Below, piece by piece: positions 7,697 to 15,658 of a stretch of 64,000 nt of DNA (position 1 is the first letter of the stretch; each line of letters begins with the position of its first letter). Made by a program: the position numbers and the translations under genes. The notes beneath the pieces are model-generated. The model was not told the origin of the DNA and made no database searches. It was given only the letters and a program-made list of their open reading frames with translations. The DNA comes from CAIJMU01 sp035530275 (lineage in GTDB: Bacteria > Spirochaetota > Spirochaetia > Treponematales > Rectinemataceae), in the NCBI GenBank assembly GCA_035530275.1, contig DATKVC010000017.1, positions 185,839 through 249,838 of the forward strand. The letters are read 5' to 3'.

Positions 7697-8626
7697 CTAT
7701 TCTTTTTTCGCGAAACGCCAGAATCCATCTCGGAGGCGGTCGACAAAACCCGCGAGTCCCTGTCTGGTTGGCGGACCATAGGTTTTTCCGTAGTCATCCG
7801 CGGCGGCGGAAAGGGAATAGGAAAGCCCATACTTCTTTTTCAGGGCATCCCAATGCTTGACCACGTAGACATAGAGGTCGGAAACGGTTCGGTTGGGAAA
7901 GCGCCGCAGAAGTCCGCCCGATTCGATGGCCTGGGCTATGGGTTGATAGACATTTCCGTACCAGGACACCAGGGCCTGCCAGAAGGGTATTTCCTGTCTG
8001 CTATGCTGATTGATGTAATATTTATGGACGTTGATATGCTCGATTATTTCGTCATAGCGGCCCGGAGTCGTGAAATCGAGATTGTCGTCGCCCGTGAGCT
8101 TGCCGAAGGAGGTGTTTTCGTAGAAATCCCGCTTTTCCCAGCCGATTACCTTGTCGCGGAGGCCCTCGATGGTCAAACCCGGTTCGAGGGCCGTTTCCGC
8201 GCTGAGGCTCGTCACCTCGGCGTCGATATGGGTTTGGCCGCGCAGGCCCGCCACCGATACGCGGTGATTTCCGTCGCGGACGAAGTAAAGACCGCCCAGC
8301 TCGTAGAGACGGACGGGGGGAAGCTCGATTTCGCTGTAATGGGCGAGGTCGATCGAAACCCACCGATCGCGGAGCCACTCATGTTTCGGCAGGAAGTGGC
8401 GGTTGAAATCCCGATAGCGTCCCTCGCTCCCCACGATGCGGTCGAGGGCCACCGCCTGGACTCCCTCGTAGGTTTCGCGCATGGGCTTGAGGAGCTTGCG
8501 TACCTCCTCGAAGGGAAGGAGCCGATCGCGGGCGGGGCCGAGGAAATTGGCGATGCGCGAGAGAAGGGCTTTCGTCCTGGCCCGGGTGAAATCCTCTCCG
8601 GCCAGGTCCTTGGACCACTGACTCAT
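7697..8626 (-). CDS. ParB-like domain protein
   Basis: 309 aa, soluble. The N-terminal half has the ParB/Srx-like signature: VQAVALDRIVGSEGRYRDF, then LPPVRLYELGGLYFVRDGNHR, the usual strand plus GNHR box. The C-terminal half (about 190-309) has no motif I recognise. Related proteins are often annotated DUF4032 or ParB nuclease-domain proteins. ParB-type domains bind or cut DNA or bind CTP; which applies here is unknown. The ATG at 8626 overlaps the phosphoesterase stop (ATGA), so it is the coupled last gene of a three-gene operon ending at the terminator at 7582-7622. Confidence 0.75.
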   Translation of the reverse strand: MSQWSKDLAGEDFTRARTKALLSRIANFLGPARDRLLPFEEVRKLLKPMRETYEGVQAVALDRIVGSEGRYRDFNRHFLPKHEWLRDRWVSIDLAHYSEIELPPVRLYELGGLYFVRDGNHRVSVAGLRGQTHIDAEVTSLSAETALEPGLTIEGLRDKVIGWEKRDFYENTSFGKLTGDDNLDFTTPGRYDEIIEHINVHKYYINQHSRQEIPFWQALVSWYGNVYQPIAQAIESGGLLRRFPNRTVSDLYVYVVKHWDALKKKYGLSYSLSAAADDYGKTYGPPTRQGLAGFVDRLRDGFWRFAKKE

Positions 8627-9267
8627 TTTTTTTCTTCCGTTTCGATGATCCAATGCCCAAAGGCATTGACGACCGTGGTTCCTTCGACCGAGCTGGCTCG
8701 CTCTTCGGCCAGGTCATACAGATGCACATGGCCATGCACGAACCAACGGGGTTTCCAAAAGTGAATGAGACGGGTATAGGACCTGAATCCCCGATGGCAG
8801 GGATCGTCGCGGTCCTGTATCCCTTGGGGCGAGGCGTGGGTAAGGACGATGTCCAGGGCCCTGCCGCGGAAGATTCTTTCGAGAAGAAGGCGAGGGGCCA
8901 GGGCGACGATCCTGAGCGCCATGGAGAAATCGCTGAACTGGTTGGGTCCCCTGTTGTAGCGGAGAGACCCCGGGAGGCCTAGGATCGTGAGGCCTCCTTC
9001 TCTGATGATGCGAAAACCGATGTTCCGCGCGCCTTCCTCGGGGGGGAAGGCGAATCGTGCCCATGACAGGGGATTCGGTCTTTCATGGGCGTCGTGATTG
9101 CCCTCGACATAGAGAAGGGGGCAGTTCAGCATCGATGAGATGAAGTCGAGATACTCGGAGGGGAGGTCCCCGGCCCCGAGGACGAGATCGACATCGCCAA
9201 AACGCTCTTTTATCCGGGGAGAATAGACGAGAGGGTCGACCTCGTCGGCGATGCAGAGAATTTTCAT
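8623..9267 (-). CDS. Calcineurin-like metallophosphoesterase
   Basis: 214 aa. Ordered metal-binding motifs of the calcineurin-like fold are visible: an unusual first block CIADEVDP in place of D-x-H, GAGDLPSEY (GD), EGNHDAHE (GNHD), LTHASP and HGHVHLYD (GHxH). It is therefore a metal-dependent phosphoesterase with an altered first block. The substrate may be a phosphoprotein, nucleotide or cyclic nucleotide; not readable. Both ends are coupled by ATGA overlaps: its start to the TPR gene upstream, its stop to the ParB-like gene downstream. Confidence 0.85.
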   Translation of the reverse strand: MKILCIADEVDPLVYSPRIKERFGDVDLVLGAGDLPSEYLDFISSMLNCPLLYVEGNHDAHERPNPLSWARFAFPPEEGARNIGFRIIREGGLTILGLPGSLRYNRGPNQFSDFSMALRIVALAPRLLLERIFRGRALDIVLTHASPQGIQDRDDPCHRGFRSYTRLIHFWKPRWFVHGHVHLYDLAEERASSVEGTTVVNAFGHWIIETEEKK

Positions 9268-10643
9268 TGCGCTGGGCGGCCGAGGATTCCCGTTTTAGAG
9301 AGAAGAGCCTGGAGCTGATCCTTGGGATAGAGTTCCACGGAACGGTTTTCGGCGAATTCGACCGCTTGTCGGGAAAAATTCGAGCTGGTCACGATGCTGC
9401 CTCGCATGACGCCGAGCTTTTTCATCTGCTCCAAAAGGGCCCGAATCGCCGGCTCGCCGAGGTTTTCGGAAACGCGGAGGAAACGGATGAGCCTCGGCTG
9501 CTTTTTCTGGCCCATCCATTTTTCCGAATCGTTCTCGACCGCAATTACCTGGACGCCGCCCTGTATGTCCGCGGCGTCTCGGATGGAAAGGCCCATGGGG
9601 CCTTGTACGATGGCCTGGCAGAGCTGCATGTACTCTTCCCTGCCGCTGGTGAGGAAGTCCTTCATCCTGTCGTCGGTGCGGTATTCCTGGTATTGGGTGA
9701 GCTTCTCGGCCACGTCGCGGAAGCCCGGCTTCTTGGAATAGATCTTTTCCCATTGCTCGATCGCCTTATCGAGCTCGCGCTGCTTTTCGTAGCACATGGC
9801 GAGGAAATACCGGCCGTAGAGAGCCTCGGTGGTCCCCTCGTCCTTGACCATCTTGACCGCCCGCTCCAACTCCGGAATCGCCTTTTCGAGGTTGCCCTGA
9901 CTCATGTAGCAGCCTCCGCGCTCGACGAGGGCCTTGATCTTGAAAGGACCGCTTCGGGCGGCCTTTTCGAAGGCGAGGAGGGCTGCCGTGTGGTCGCCGG
10001 CTTCCTTGTGGATCTTGCCGATGTAGTAGAAGGCCTCGAAATTGTCGGGATTCCATTTAATCGCCGCCTCGAATTCCTTGCGCGCCTCGAGGTCGTGCTT
10101 CGTCCGATGGAGAATGAGGGCGAGGGCATGGTGGGCCTCGTGGACGCGTTCGTCGAGCTCGATGGCCTTTCGCAGATGGTTGACCGCGATTTCGGTCTTT
10201 CCCCTGCCCTCGAAAAGCCTTCCGGCCTCATAATAATTGCGGGCATCCTTGGGTTCGAGCTTCGTGAGGAGAATGCGCTCCTTGAGGGCTTCCTCGAGTT
10301 GATTGAAGCGTTCATAGAGCTCGGCCATCTCGTTGCGGAAGGCGATCTCCGGAAGGTCGGGCCCGAAGGAACCCAACTGGTTGACGTGCTTGAATTCCAT
10401 CAGGGCGAGCTCGGGCTTTCCATCGCCGATATAGGCTTTTCCGAGGAGCCAATGGGCCTCGGCGTTGCGGCTGTCCTTGGCTATCACGGCCTTGGCCGTT
10501 CGGACGGCCACCTGATAGCGCCCCTGCTTGATCAGGTCGGCGATCGCCTTCGTCTGCCGTGGAGCGGCGACCATGCGAACGATGAACCAGCTCAAGAAGC
10601 CGACGAGGCCGCCGAGAATGAGGATGACGATCACCACGAGCAT
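9264..10643 (-). CDS. Membrane-anchored TPR protein with degenerate Mrr-like C-terminus
   Basis: 459 aa. One N-terminal membrane helix (about 2-25, MLVVIVILILGGLVGFLSW), then some seven TPR-type helical pairs (about 35-320), then a domain of about 110 residues. That domain ends with GVMRGSIVTSSNFSRQAVEFA and ELYPKDQL, the closing part of Mrr/restriction-endonuclease-like domains. The catalytic Q-x-K strand is not recognisable (LIRFLRVSENL occupies its place), so nuclease activity is doubtful. The ATG at 10643 is the only sensible start; the upstream frame lacks coding character. It is first in the operon and divergent from the TPR gene at 10790. Confidence 0.8.
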   Translation of the reverse strand: MLVVIVILILGGLVGFLSWFIVRMVAAPRQTKAIADLIKQGRYQVAVRTAKAVIAKDSRNAEAHWLLGKAYIGDGKPELALMEFKHVNQLGSFGPDLPEIAFRNEMAELYERFNQLEEALKERILLTKLEPKDARNYYEAGRLFEGRGKTEIAVNHLRKAIELDERVHEAHHALALILHRTKHDLEARKEFEAAIKWNPDNFEAFYYIGKIHKEAGDHTAALLAFEKAARSGPFKIKALVERGGCYMSQGNLEKAIPELERAVKMVKDEGTTEALYGRYFLAMCYEKQRELDKAIEQWEKIYSKKPGFRDVAEKLTQYQEYRTDDRMKDFLTSGREEYMQLCQAIVQGPMGLSIRDAADIQGGVQVIAVENDSEKWMGQKKQPRLIRFLRVSENLGEPAIRALLEQMKKLGVMRGSIVTSSNFSRQAVEFAENRSVELYPKDQLQALLSKTGILGRPAQ

Positions 10644-10789
10644 CGCGTTTCCCGTTCCGGTGCACCTCGCCTCACGCGAGGGCTCCACCTGTGATATCTT
10701 GCTAGTGTAACGTGAAACGGGCGAATATGCGACACCTCGACATTTCGCGCCCGCATCGTCGACAGAGAGTTGCGATGAAAGGAAGAAGA

Positions 10790-11683
10790 ATGAGAGGAGC
10801 GCGGAACAGGCGCGGAACGCTGTGCGCCTTTTCCAGGGCTCGTCGTGGTGCCTCCGAGCCCTTGAGTATGGCGGCGAGGCTCGGGCTAAGCCTTTTCTTG
10901 TCGATCTTTGCCACCTTTGTCCCAGTGGTCGCGCAGTCTGTCCAGACCGCGTCTGCCGGCTCGGGCGGGCAAAGCGTCGCTGAGGGCACGGGCGGCCAGG
11001 TCGCCATTTCACCGACCGGCGCAGCCGTCGTCAGCCCCGTATCGCCAGCCTTGGCCGAGGGGGAAAGACTCTTTCGCGCCAACGATCCCACCGACGCCAT
11101 CCCCCAGCTCGAAACGGCGATACGTGATCCCGGCGTCGATGAAAACGCCTTCATTTGGCTTGCGATCTGCTATCAGCAAGTGAACCGCCCGGACGACGCC
11201 ATCGCCGTGCTCCGGAAGGGAGTCGCAAAATCCCTTGCTCACAAGGATCTCTTTTATTTCGATCTCGGCAATCTCTACCTCGTGCAGGGCAAGGCCTCCT
11301 TCGCCAAGGATATGTTCGATTCCGCGATCGCCGCCAATCCGTCGATGTCGGGAGCCTTCCTCAATCGAGCCAACGCTGCCATGCTCCTCAACGACTATTC
11401 CTCGGCCAGCGACGATTATTCGCGCTACCTCGTCCTCGAGCCCACTTCCCCGCAGAAGGACTCGATTCAAGCCCTGCTCGGCCTCTTGGGAAAGTCGATC
11501 GCCGACGCGGAGCAGAAGAAGGCCCAGGCCGAGGCGGCGCGGATAGCCGCCGAAACCGCGCGCAAGAACCTTCTCGACGAGGTCAGCGCCTCGCTCAAAG
11601 CCTCCGCCGAGGACACCACCAACCTCGCGGCGGGTTCCGGGCAGGTGCAGTCCTACAACGACGAACTTCCGCCTTCTGATTGA
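10790..11683 (+). CDS. Secreted TPR protein
   Basis: About 297 aa from the ATG chosen here. A hydrophobic signal segment (LGLSLFLSIFATFVPVVAQ) is followed by a Gly/Ser/Val-rich linker, three to four TPR units (about 75-195; FIWLAICYQQVNRPDDAIAVL, LGNLYLVQGKASFAKDMF) and an Ala/Lys/Glu coiled coil (about 215-250). It is probably periplasmic. The start is uncertain: ATG 10790 has AAGGA 6 nt upstream but gives a long n-region; ATG 10868 gives a compact signal peptide but no Shine-Dalgarno; ATG 10775 is also in frame. The next TPR gene begins 25 nt downstream and is probably co-transcribed. Confidence 0.75.
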   Translation: MRGARNRRGTLCAFSRARRGASEPLSMAARLGLSLFLSIFATFVPVVAQSVQTASAGSGGQSVAEGTGGQVAISPTGAAVVSPVSPALAEGERLFRANDPTDAIPQLETAIRDPGVDENAFIWLAICYQQVNRPDDAIAVLRKGVAKSLAHKDLFYFDLGNLYLVQGKASFAKDMFDSAIAANPSMSGAFLNRANAAMLLNDYSSASDDYSRYLVLEPTSPQKDSIQALLGLLGKSIADAEQKKAQAEAARIAAETARKNLLDEVSASLKASAEDTTNLAAGSGQVQSYNDELPPSD

Positions 11684-11708
11684 GGCGGGCCTTGAAAGGA
11701 TTCCACGA

Positions 11709-13652
11709 ATGCTGAAGCGCTCACAGATTCTCGCGGTGACGGGCGGCGTCCTCGTCCTCGCCCTGGTCGTCGCCGGCGGACTCGCCTGGACCGGGCAACG
11801 ATCCGCGAGGGAGACCTCCAACGCCCTAGCCCTCGCGAAGGATTATATCGGCAGGGGCGATTACGACCGGGCCTTGAACATCCTCGACGGGATTCTCATC
11901 GCGGACTCGGGCAACACCGACGCGAAGGCGCTCCGAGAGAAGGCCGTGGACGGCAAGAATCAGAACGACGCCACGAAGAGCAGCAGCGACAGCGCGATCG
12001 CGAAGTCACTCGAGCAGGTCGGCAAGGCCCTGGCCTCTCCGGGGCAGGCTCAGGGCGCCTCAGGGGCGGCCGCCGACGCGGCGGCGAAGAAGAAGGCCGA
12101 GGCTGCGCAGGCCGAGGCACAGAGGAAGGCCGACGAGGATGCCCAGAGAAGGGCCGAGGCCGATGCTGCCGCCGCGCGGAAAAAGGCCGCCGACGAGGAG
12201 CTCGCCAAGGTGAACGCCGAGCTCCAGAAGAAGATGCGCGAGATCAACGACCTGGTGGACAAGGGCAGGGCCGCGGCGACGAAGGGCGACTTCTCCGGCG
12301 CCAACCAGAACTTCCAGGAGGCCCTCGGCAAATTGCCTGACGGCCAGGATCGCTTCGCCTCCCAGACCCTCGCCGGCATCGCCGACGGCCTCTACAGCGC
12401 GGCCCGCAACAATCCCGGGCCTGCAGCCGACCAGGCCATCAAGGACGCCATTCAGAACGCCCGCGACGCCAAGAAGAAGGATTCGTCGAACGCGATGCCC
12501 TTCTACACCCTGGGCAAGATCAACTCGGATCTCAACCAGGTGGACAACGCCATCACCGAGCTCAAGCAGGCCGCGAGCCTCGATCCCAAGAACTATCTGT
12601 ATTCATACGAACTCGGGAAGGCCTATCTCAAGGCGCGGGAATACGAGAAGGCCCGCCAGTCCTTCGACGCCACCGTCACCCTCAAGCCGGATTTCGAGAA
12701 TGCCTGGTACAACCTCGGCCTCAGCAATCAGTATCTGAAAGATCCGGCCCGGGCCCTCGACTCCTACAGTAAAGCGCTCAAAATCAAGCCTGATTTCACC
12801 CTCGCCCTCGTGGCCAGCGGCCGTATCTACGCGGCGAAGAACCAGCAACAGGCCGCCCTCGCCGCCTTCCAGAAGGCTGCCCAATCCGATCCGACCAATC
12901 CCCTCGCCCTGCGCGAACTCGCGGTGCAATACGCGGCCGGCGGCGACTACGCGAACGCCGAGGGTTGGTTCCGCAAGGCCCTCGCGGTCTCCGACGACGC
13001 CCTCACGAACTACAACATGGCCACCGTCGAGCTCAAGCTCGAGAAGGCGAAGGAGGCCCTGCCCTACGCACAGAAGGCCGCGACGCAGCAACCCAACAAC
13101 CCGGAATATCTGTACACCCTGGGCCTCGCGAGCGAAAGGAGCGGCGGCACCGACGCGGCCCTCGAGGCTTATACGAAGGCGGCGCAACAGGACAAGGGCT
13201 ACCTCGAACCCAGGATCAACCTCGGCAACCTCTATCTCGAAGCCGGCTTCGTCGACAAGGCTCTCGCTTACCTCGAGGAGGCCGTTGCCATAGACCCGAA
13301 ATCTTTCGAGGCGAACAACAACCTCGCCAACGCCTACGGCAAAAAGGGCCTCTACGATAAGAGCATTCTTTACTATCAGAAAGCCCTGAATCTCTCGCCG
13401 AGGGAGGCCACCGTCCGTCTGAACCTCGCCCGAGCCTATGTATCAGCCGGCGACAACGCGAACGCCGTCAGCGCCTACGCCGACCTCATCAAGCTCGATC
13501 CGAAGCAGTGGGATGCCCTTTACGAGCTCGGCAAGCTCCAGGCCTCGACAGGCGACTCGGCCGCGGCGAAGAAGACCCTTCAGGATCTCCTCGCGCGCAA
13601 TCCCGATTACTCCGGCGCGGCCGACGCGAAGAAGATACTCGCCGGGCTCTAG
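11709..13652 (+). CDS. Membrane-anchored TPR repeat protein
   Basis: 647 aa. An N-terminal membrane anchor (about 8-27) is followed by one TPR-like pair, an Ala/Lys/Glu/Gln-rich helix predicted as coiled coil (about 120-190), and roughly ten TPR units to the C-terminus (for example AWYNLGLSNQYLKDPARALDS, EANNNLANAYGKKGLYDKSI). Such proteins are scaffolds for protein complexes; the anchor suggests the repeats face the periplasm. AAAGGA lies 8 nt before the ATG. It is probably in one transcript with the TPR gene ending at 11683. No partner can be named from sequence. Confidence 0.85.
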   Translation: MLKRSQILAVTGGVLVLALVVAGGLAWTGQRSARETSNALALAKDYIGRGDYDRALNILDGILIADSGNTDAKALREKAVDGKNQNDATKSSSDSAIAKSLEQVGKALASPGQAQGASGAAADAAAKKKAEAAQAEAQRKADEDAQRRAEADAAAARKKAADEELAKVNAELQKKMREINDLVDKGRAAATKGDFSGANQNFQEALGKLPDGQDRFASQTLAGIADGLYSAARNNPGPAADQAIKDAIQNARDAKKKDSSNAMPFYTLGKINSDLNQVDNAITELKQAASLDPKNYLYSYELGKAYLKAREYEKARQSFDATVTLKPDFENAWYNLGLSNQYLKDPARALDSYSKALKIKPDFTLALVASGRIYAAKNQQQAALAAFQKAAQSDPTNPLALRELAVQYAAGGDYANAEGWFRKALAVSDDALTNYNMATVELKLEKAKEALPYAQKAATQQPNNPEYLYTLGLASERSGGTDAALEAYTKAAQQDKGYLEPRINLGNLYLEAGFVDKALAYLEEAVAIDPKSFEANNNLANAYGKKGLYDKSILYYQKALNLSPREATVRLNLARAYVSAGDNANAVSAYADLIKLDPKQWDALYELGKLQASTGDSAAAKKTLQDLLARNPDYSGAADAKKILAGL

Positions 13653-13695
13653 CATCGCTTCGAAGGCGCCTCCCGGTTCCGCCAGGGGCCGGGGC

Positions 13696-15501
13696 CTAGA
13701 CTATCCTGCGTACGAGGCGAAAGAGGTCTTCGCGGGTCAGCCTTACCCAGACCGGCCGGCCGTGGGGGCAACGCGGCTCGGGCAGGTCGAGCGCCCGCCG
13801 AGCGAGCTCGAGGGCCGAAATCGGGTCGAGTATTTCCCCGTCCTTGATGGCGGTCTTGCAGGCGCTCATCGCGCGGGCGGAGCGAGCGGGATCTTCGCTG
13901 CCGCCCTCGATAAGTTCGCGGAGAGCGCCCTCGGGATCCTCGCGAAGCGCGGCGGGGAGGGCGGTGAGCTGCCACTCGCCATCCTCCAGCTCGAGGGAGA
14001 ACCCGGCCTGGGTTATCGCGGGGGCCAGGGACGCGAGACGCCTTTCCTCGGCCTCGGAATCGACCCTGACCCTTACCGGAACGAGGAGCTCCTGGACGGT
14101 CGGAGCCCGTAGCGACAGTTCGTCATAAATAAGCCTTTCATGGGCCGCGTGCTGGTCGATGAGAAAGAGCTCCTCGCCGCGCTCGACGACAAGGAAGAGG
14201 CCGAAGGCCTGACCGAGGTAACGAAGCTCATAATTAGGCCATTCTTCCCGAGGGTTCGAAGGAGCGGCGGCGCCTGTCCCCGATCGCGCCCGTTCGAAGG
14301 GCTTTTCTCGGAGGAGGCCCTCCCAGGTTGACGCCTGGTCATAGGTCTCGCTCCGCGCGGGAGGATCGAATCCCTCGCCAATGCTCTCTCCGCGCGGGGA
14401 CACTCCATGCCCCCACCCCCCGGTAGCGGCGCTACCCCTCCCTTCGCCTTCGAAAAGGCTGCCTGAGAGAGCCTCCCCCGCCTCGGGCATCGCCGATTCT
14501 GGCCGCTCGCGAACGAGTCGCGCGAGAAAGTCCCGAATGGCGCGGGTCATCGCATGCCTGATGGCGCCGGGATCGCGGAAGCGCACCTCGCGCTTGGCGG
14601 GATGGATGTTGAAGTCGGCCAGGGCGGGGTCCACCTCGACGAAGAGCATGGCGAAGGGATGTGCGCCCCCGGGAAGGAGGCCTTCATAGGACCAATCGAG
14701 GCCGGTGAGAAGGCTCCAGTCCTGGACCCTTCGGCGGTTGACGAAGGTCCCCATCGCGCGACGGTCGGTGCGGTACCATGAAGGGCCGGCGAGGACTACA
14801 CGGCCCTCGAATCCTTCGCCCGAGAAGGAGACTTCATGCACGAGCTCCGGACTCAGATCGCCATGGAATGAGAGAACCCGTTCCTTGAAGGAGGCGCAGG
14901 CAGGCGTTTGGACGAGAAGCTGTCCTTCGCTCGAGAGGCGGAAGGCGACGGCGGGATGGGCCATCGCCTTGTCGATAAAGACCTGCTTGCACAGGGAAGA
15001 TTCGGCCTGAGCCCTTTTGAGGAATTGTCGCCGGGCGGGAAAGTTGTCGAAAAGTCCCTTCACGATGACGCGCGTGCCCTTCTGGCCGGCAGTCGCCTCG
15101 ATGGTCGGATCCGAGCCGGGCTGAGAACAGAGCCGCCGCGCCTCGCGCATCTCCTCGGTCTTCGACGTGATTTCGAGGATCGCGGCCGCGGCGATCGAGG
15201 CAAGTGCTTCCCCGCGGAAGCCGAGGCTGCGCGCGGTGAGGAGGTCGTCGGCGCTCCTGATCTTGGAAGTGGCATGGGGAAGGATGGAGAGGGCGAGGTC
15301 TTCGGCGTTCATTCCCTCCCCATCGTCCATGACCAGGGTCGACGCGATGCCTCCCCCTTCTATCTCTACGCGGATTTCATGAGCCCCCGCGTCGATGGCG
15401 TTGTCGAGAAGCTCGCGCAGGAGGGCTGCCGGCCTGTCTATGACCTCGCCCGCCGCAATCAGGCGGGCTGTCTCGGGCGGGAGGATCCGGATGCGGGGCA
15501 T
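13696..15501 (-). CDS. mutL: DNA mismatch repair protein MutL
   Basis: 601 aa, close to other bacterial MutL proteins. N-terminal GHKL ATPase: ELLDNAIDAGA, DDGEGM and GFRGEALASI; transducer domain to about 320; a Gly/Ser-rich linker (about 345-410); C-terminal dimerisation domain from about 420. The C-terminal domain carries DQHAAHERLIYDE plus ACKTAIKDGE and CPHGRPVWV, the metal-site signatures of MutL proteins with latent nicking activity, as expected where strand choice does not depend on MutH. The ATG at 15501 begins the conserved MPRIRILP; the longer open frame upstream is not coding. No Shine-Dalgarno is present, but a promoter ends 6 nt before the ATG. Confidence 0.96.
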   Translation of the reverse strand: MPRIRILPPETARLIAAGEVIDRPAALLRELLDNAIDAGAHEIRVEIEGGGIASTLVMDDGEGMNAEDLALSILPHATSKIRSADDLLTARSLGFRGEALASIAAAAILEITSKTEEMREARRLCSQPGSDPTIEATAGQKGTRVIVKGLFDNFPARRQFLKRAQAESSLCKQVFIDKAMAHPAVAFRLSSEGQLLVQTPACASFKERVLSFHGDLSPELVHEVSFSGEGFEGRVVLAGPSWYRTDRRAMGTFVNRRRVQDWSLLTGLDWSYEGLLPGGAHPFAMLFVEVDPALADFNIHPAKREVRFRDPGAIRHAMTRAIRDFLARLVRERPESAMPEAGEALSGSLFEGEGRGSAATGGWGHGVSPRGESIGEGFDPPARSETYDQASTWEGLLREKPFERARSGTGAAAPSNPREEWPNYELRYLGQAFGLFLVVERGEELFLIDQHAAHERLIYDELSLRAPTVQELLVPVRVRVDSEAEERRLASLAPAITQAGFSLELEDGEWQLTALPAALREDPEGALRELIEGGSEDPARSARAMSACKTAIKDGEILDPISALELARRALDLPEPRCPHGRPVWVRLTREDLFRLVRRIV

Positions 15502-15507
15502 GGTGAC

Positions 15508-15536
15508 AAAATAGTGGGGAGAGGCCTCACTGTCCA
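15508..15536 (-). promoter_or_regulatory. Promoter directly before the mutL start
   Basis: Minus strand: TGGACA (15531-15536), 17 nt, TATTTT (15508-15513), then 6 nt to the mutL ATG. Transcription would start at or next to the A of the ATG, which fits the missing Shine-Dalgarno. Confidence 0.5.
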
Positions 15537-15572
15537 GCCAGACTGACTTTCCTTCACCCCGATCGCATGACG

Positions 15573-15608
15573 AAAAAAAACCGGCGCGATTTTGCGTCGC
15601 GCCGGTTT
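15573..15608 (-). terminator. Strong terminator of the FecR/barrel operon
   Basis: CCGGCGCGA (15581-15589) pairs with TCGCGCCGG (15597-15605), extended by AAA/TTT. Read on the minus strand it ends in eight T residues (15573-15580). Confidence 0.93.
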
Positions 15609-15658
15609 GCATGGCCTTGCAGGGCGTCGGATATTGACGCCCGGCGAAGACCTGCCTA

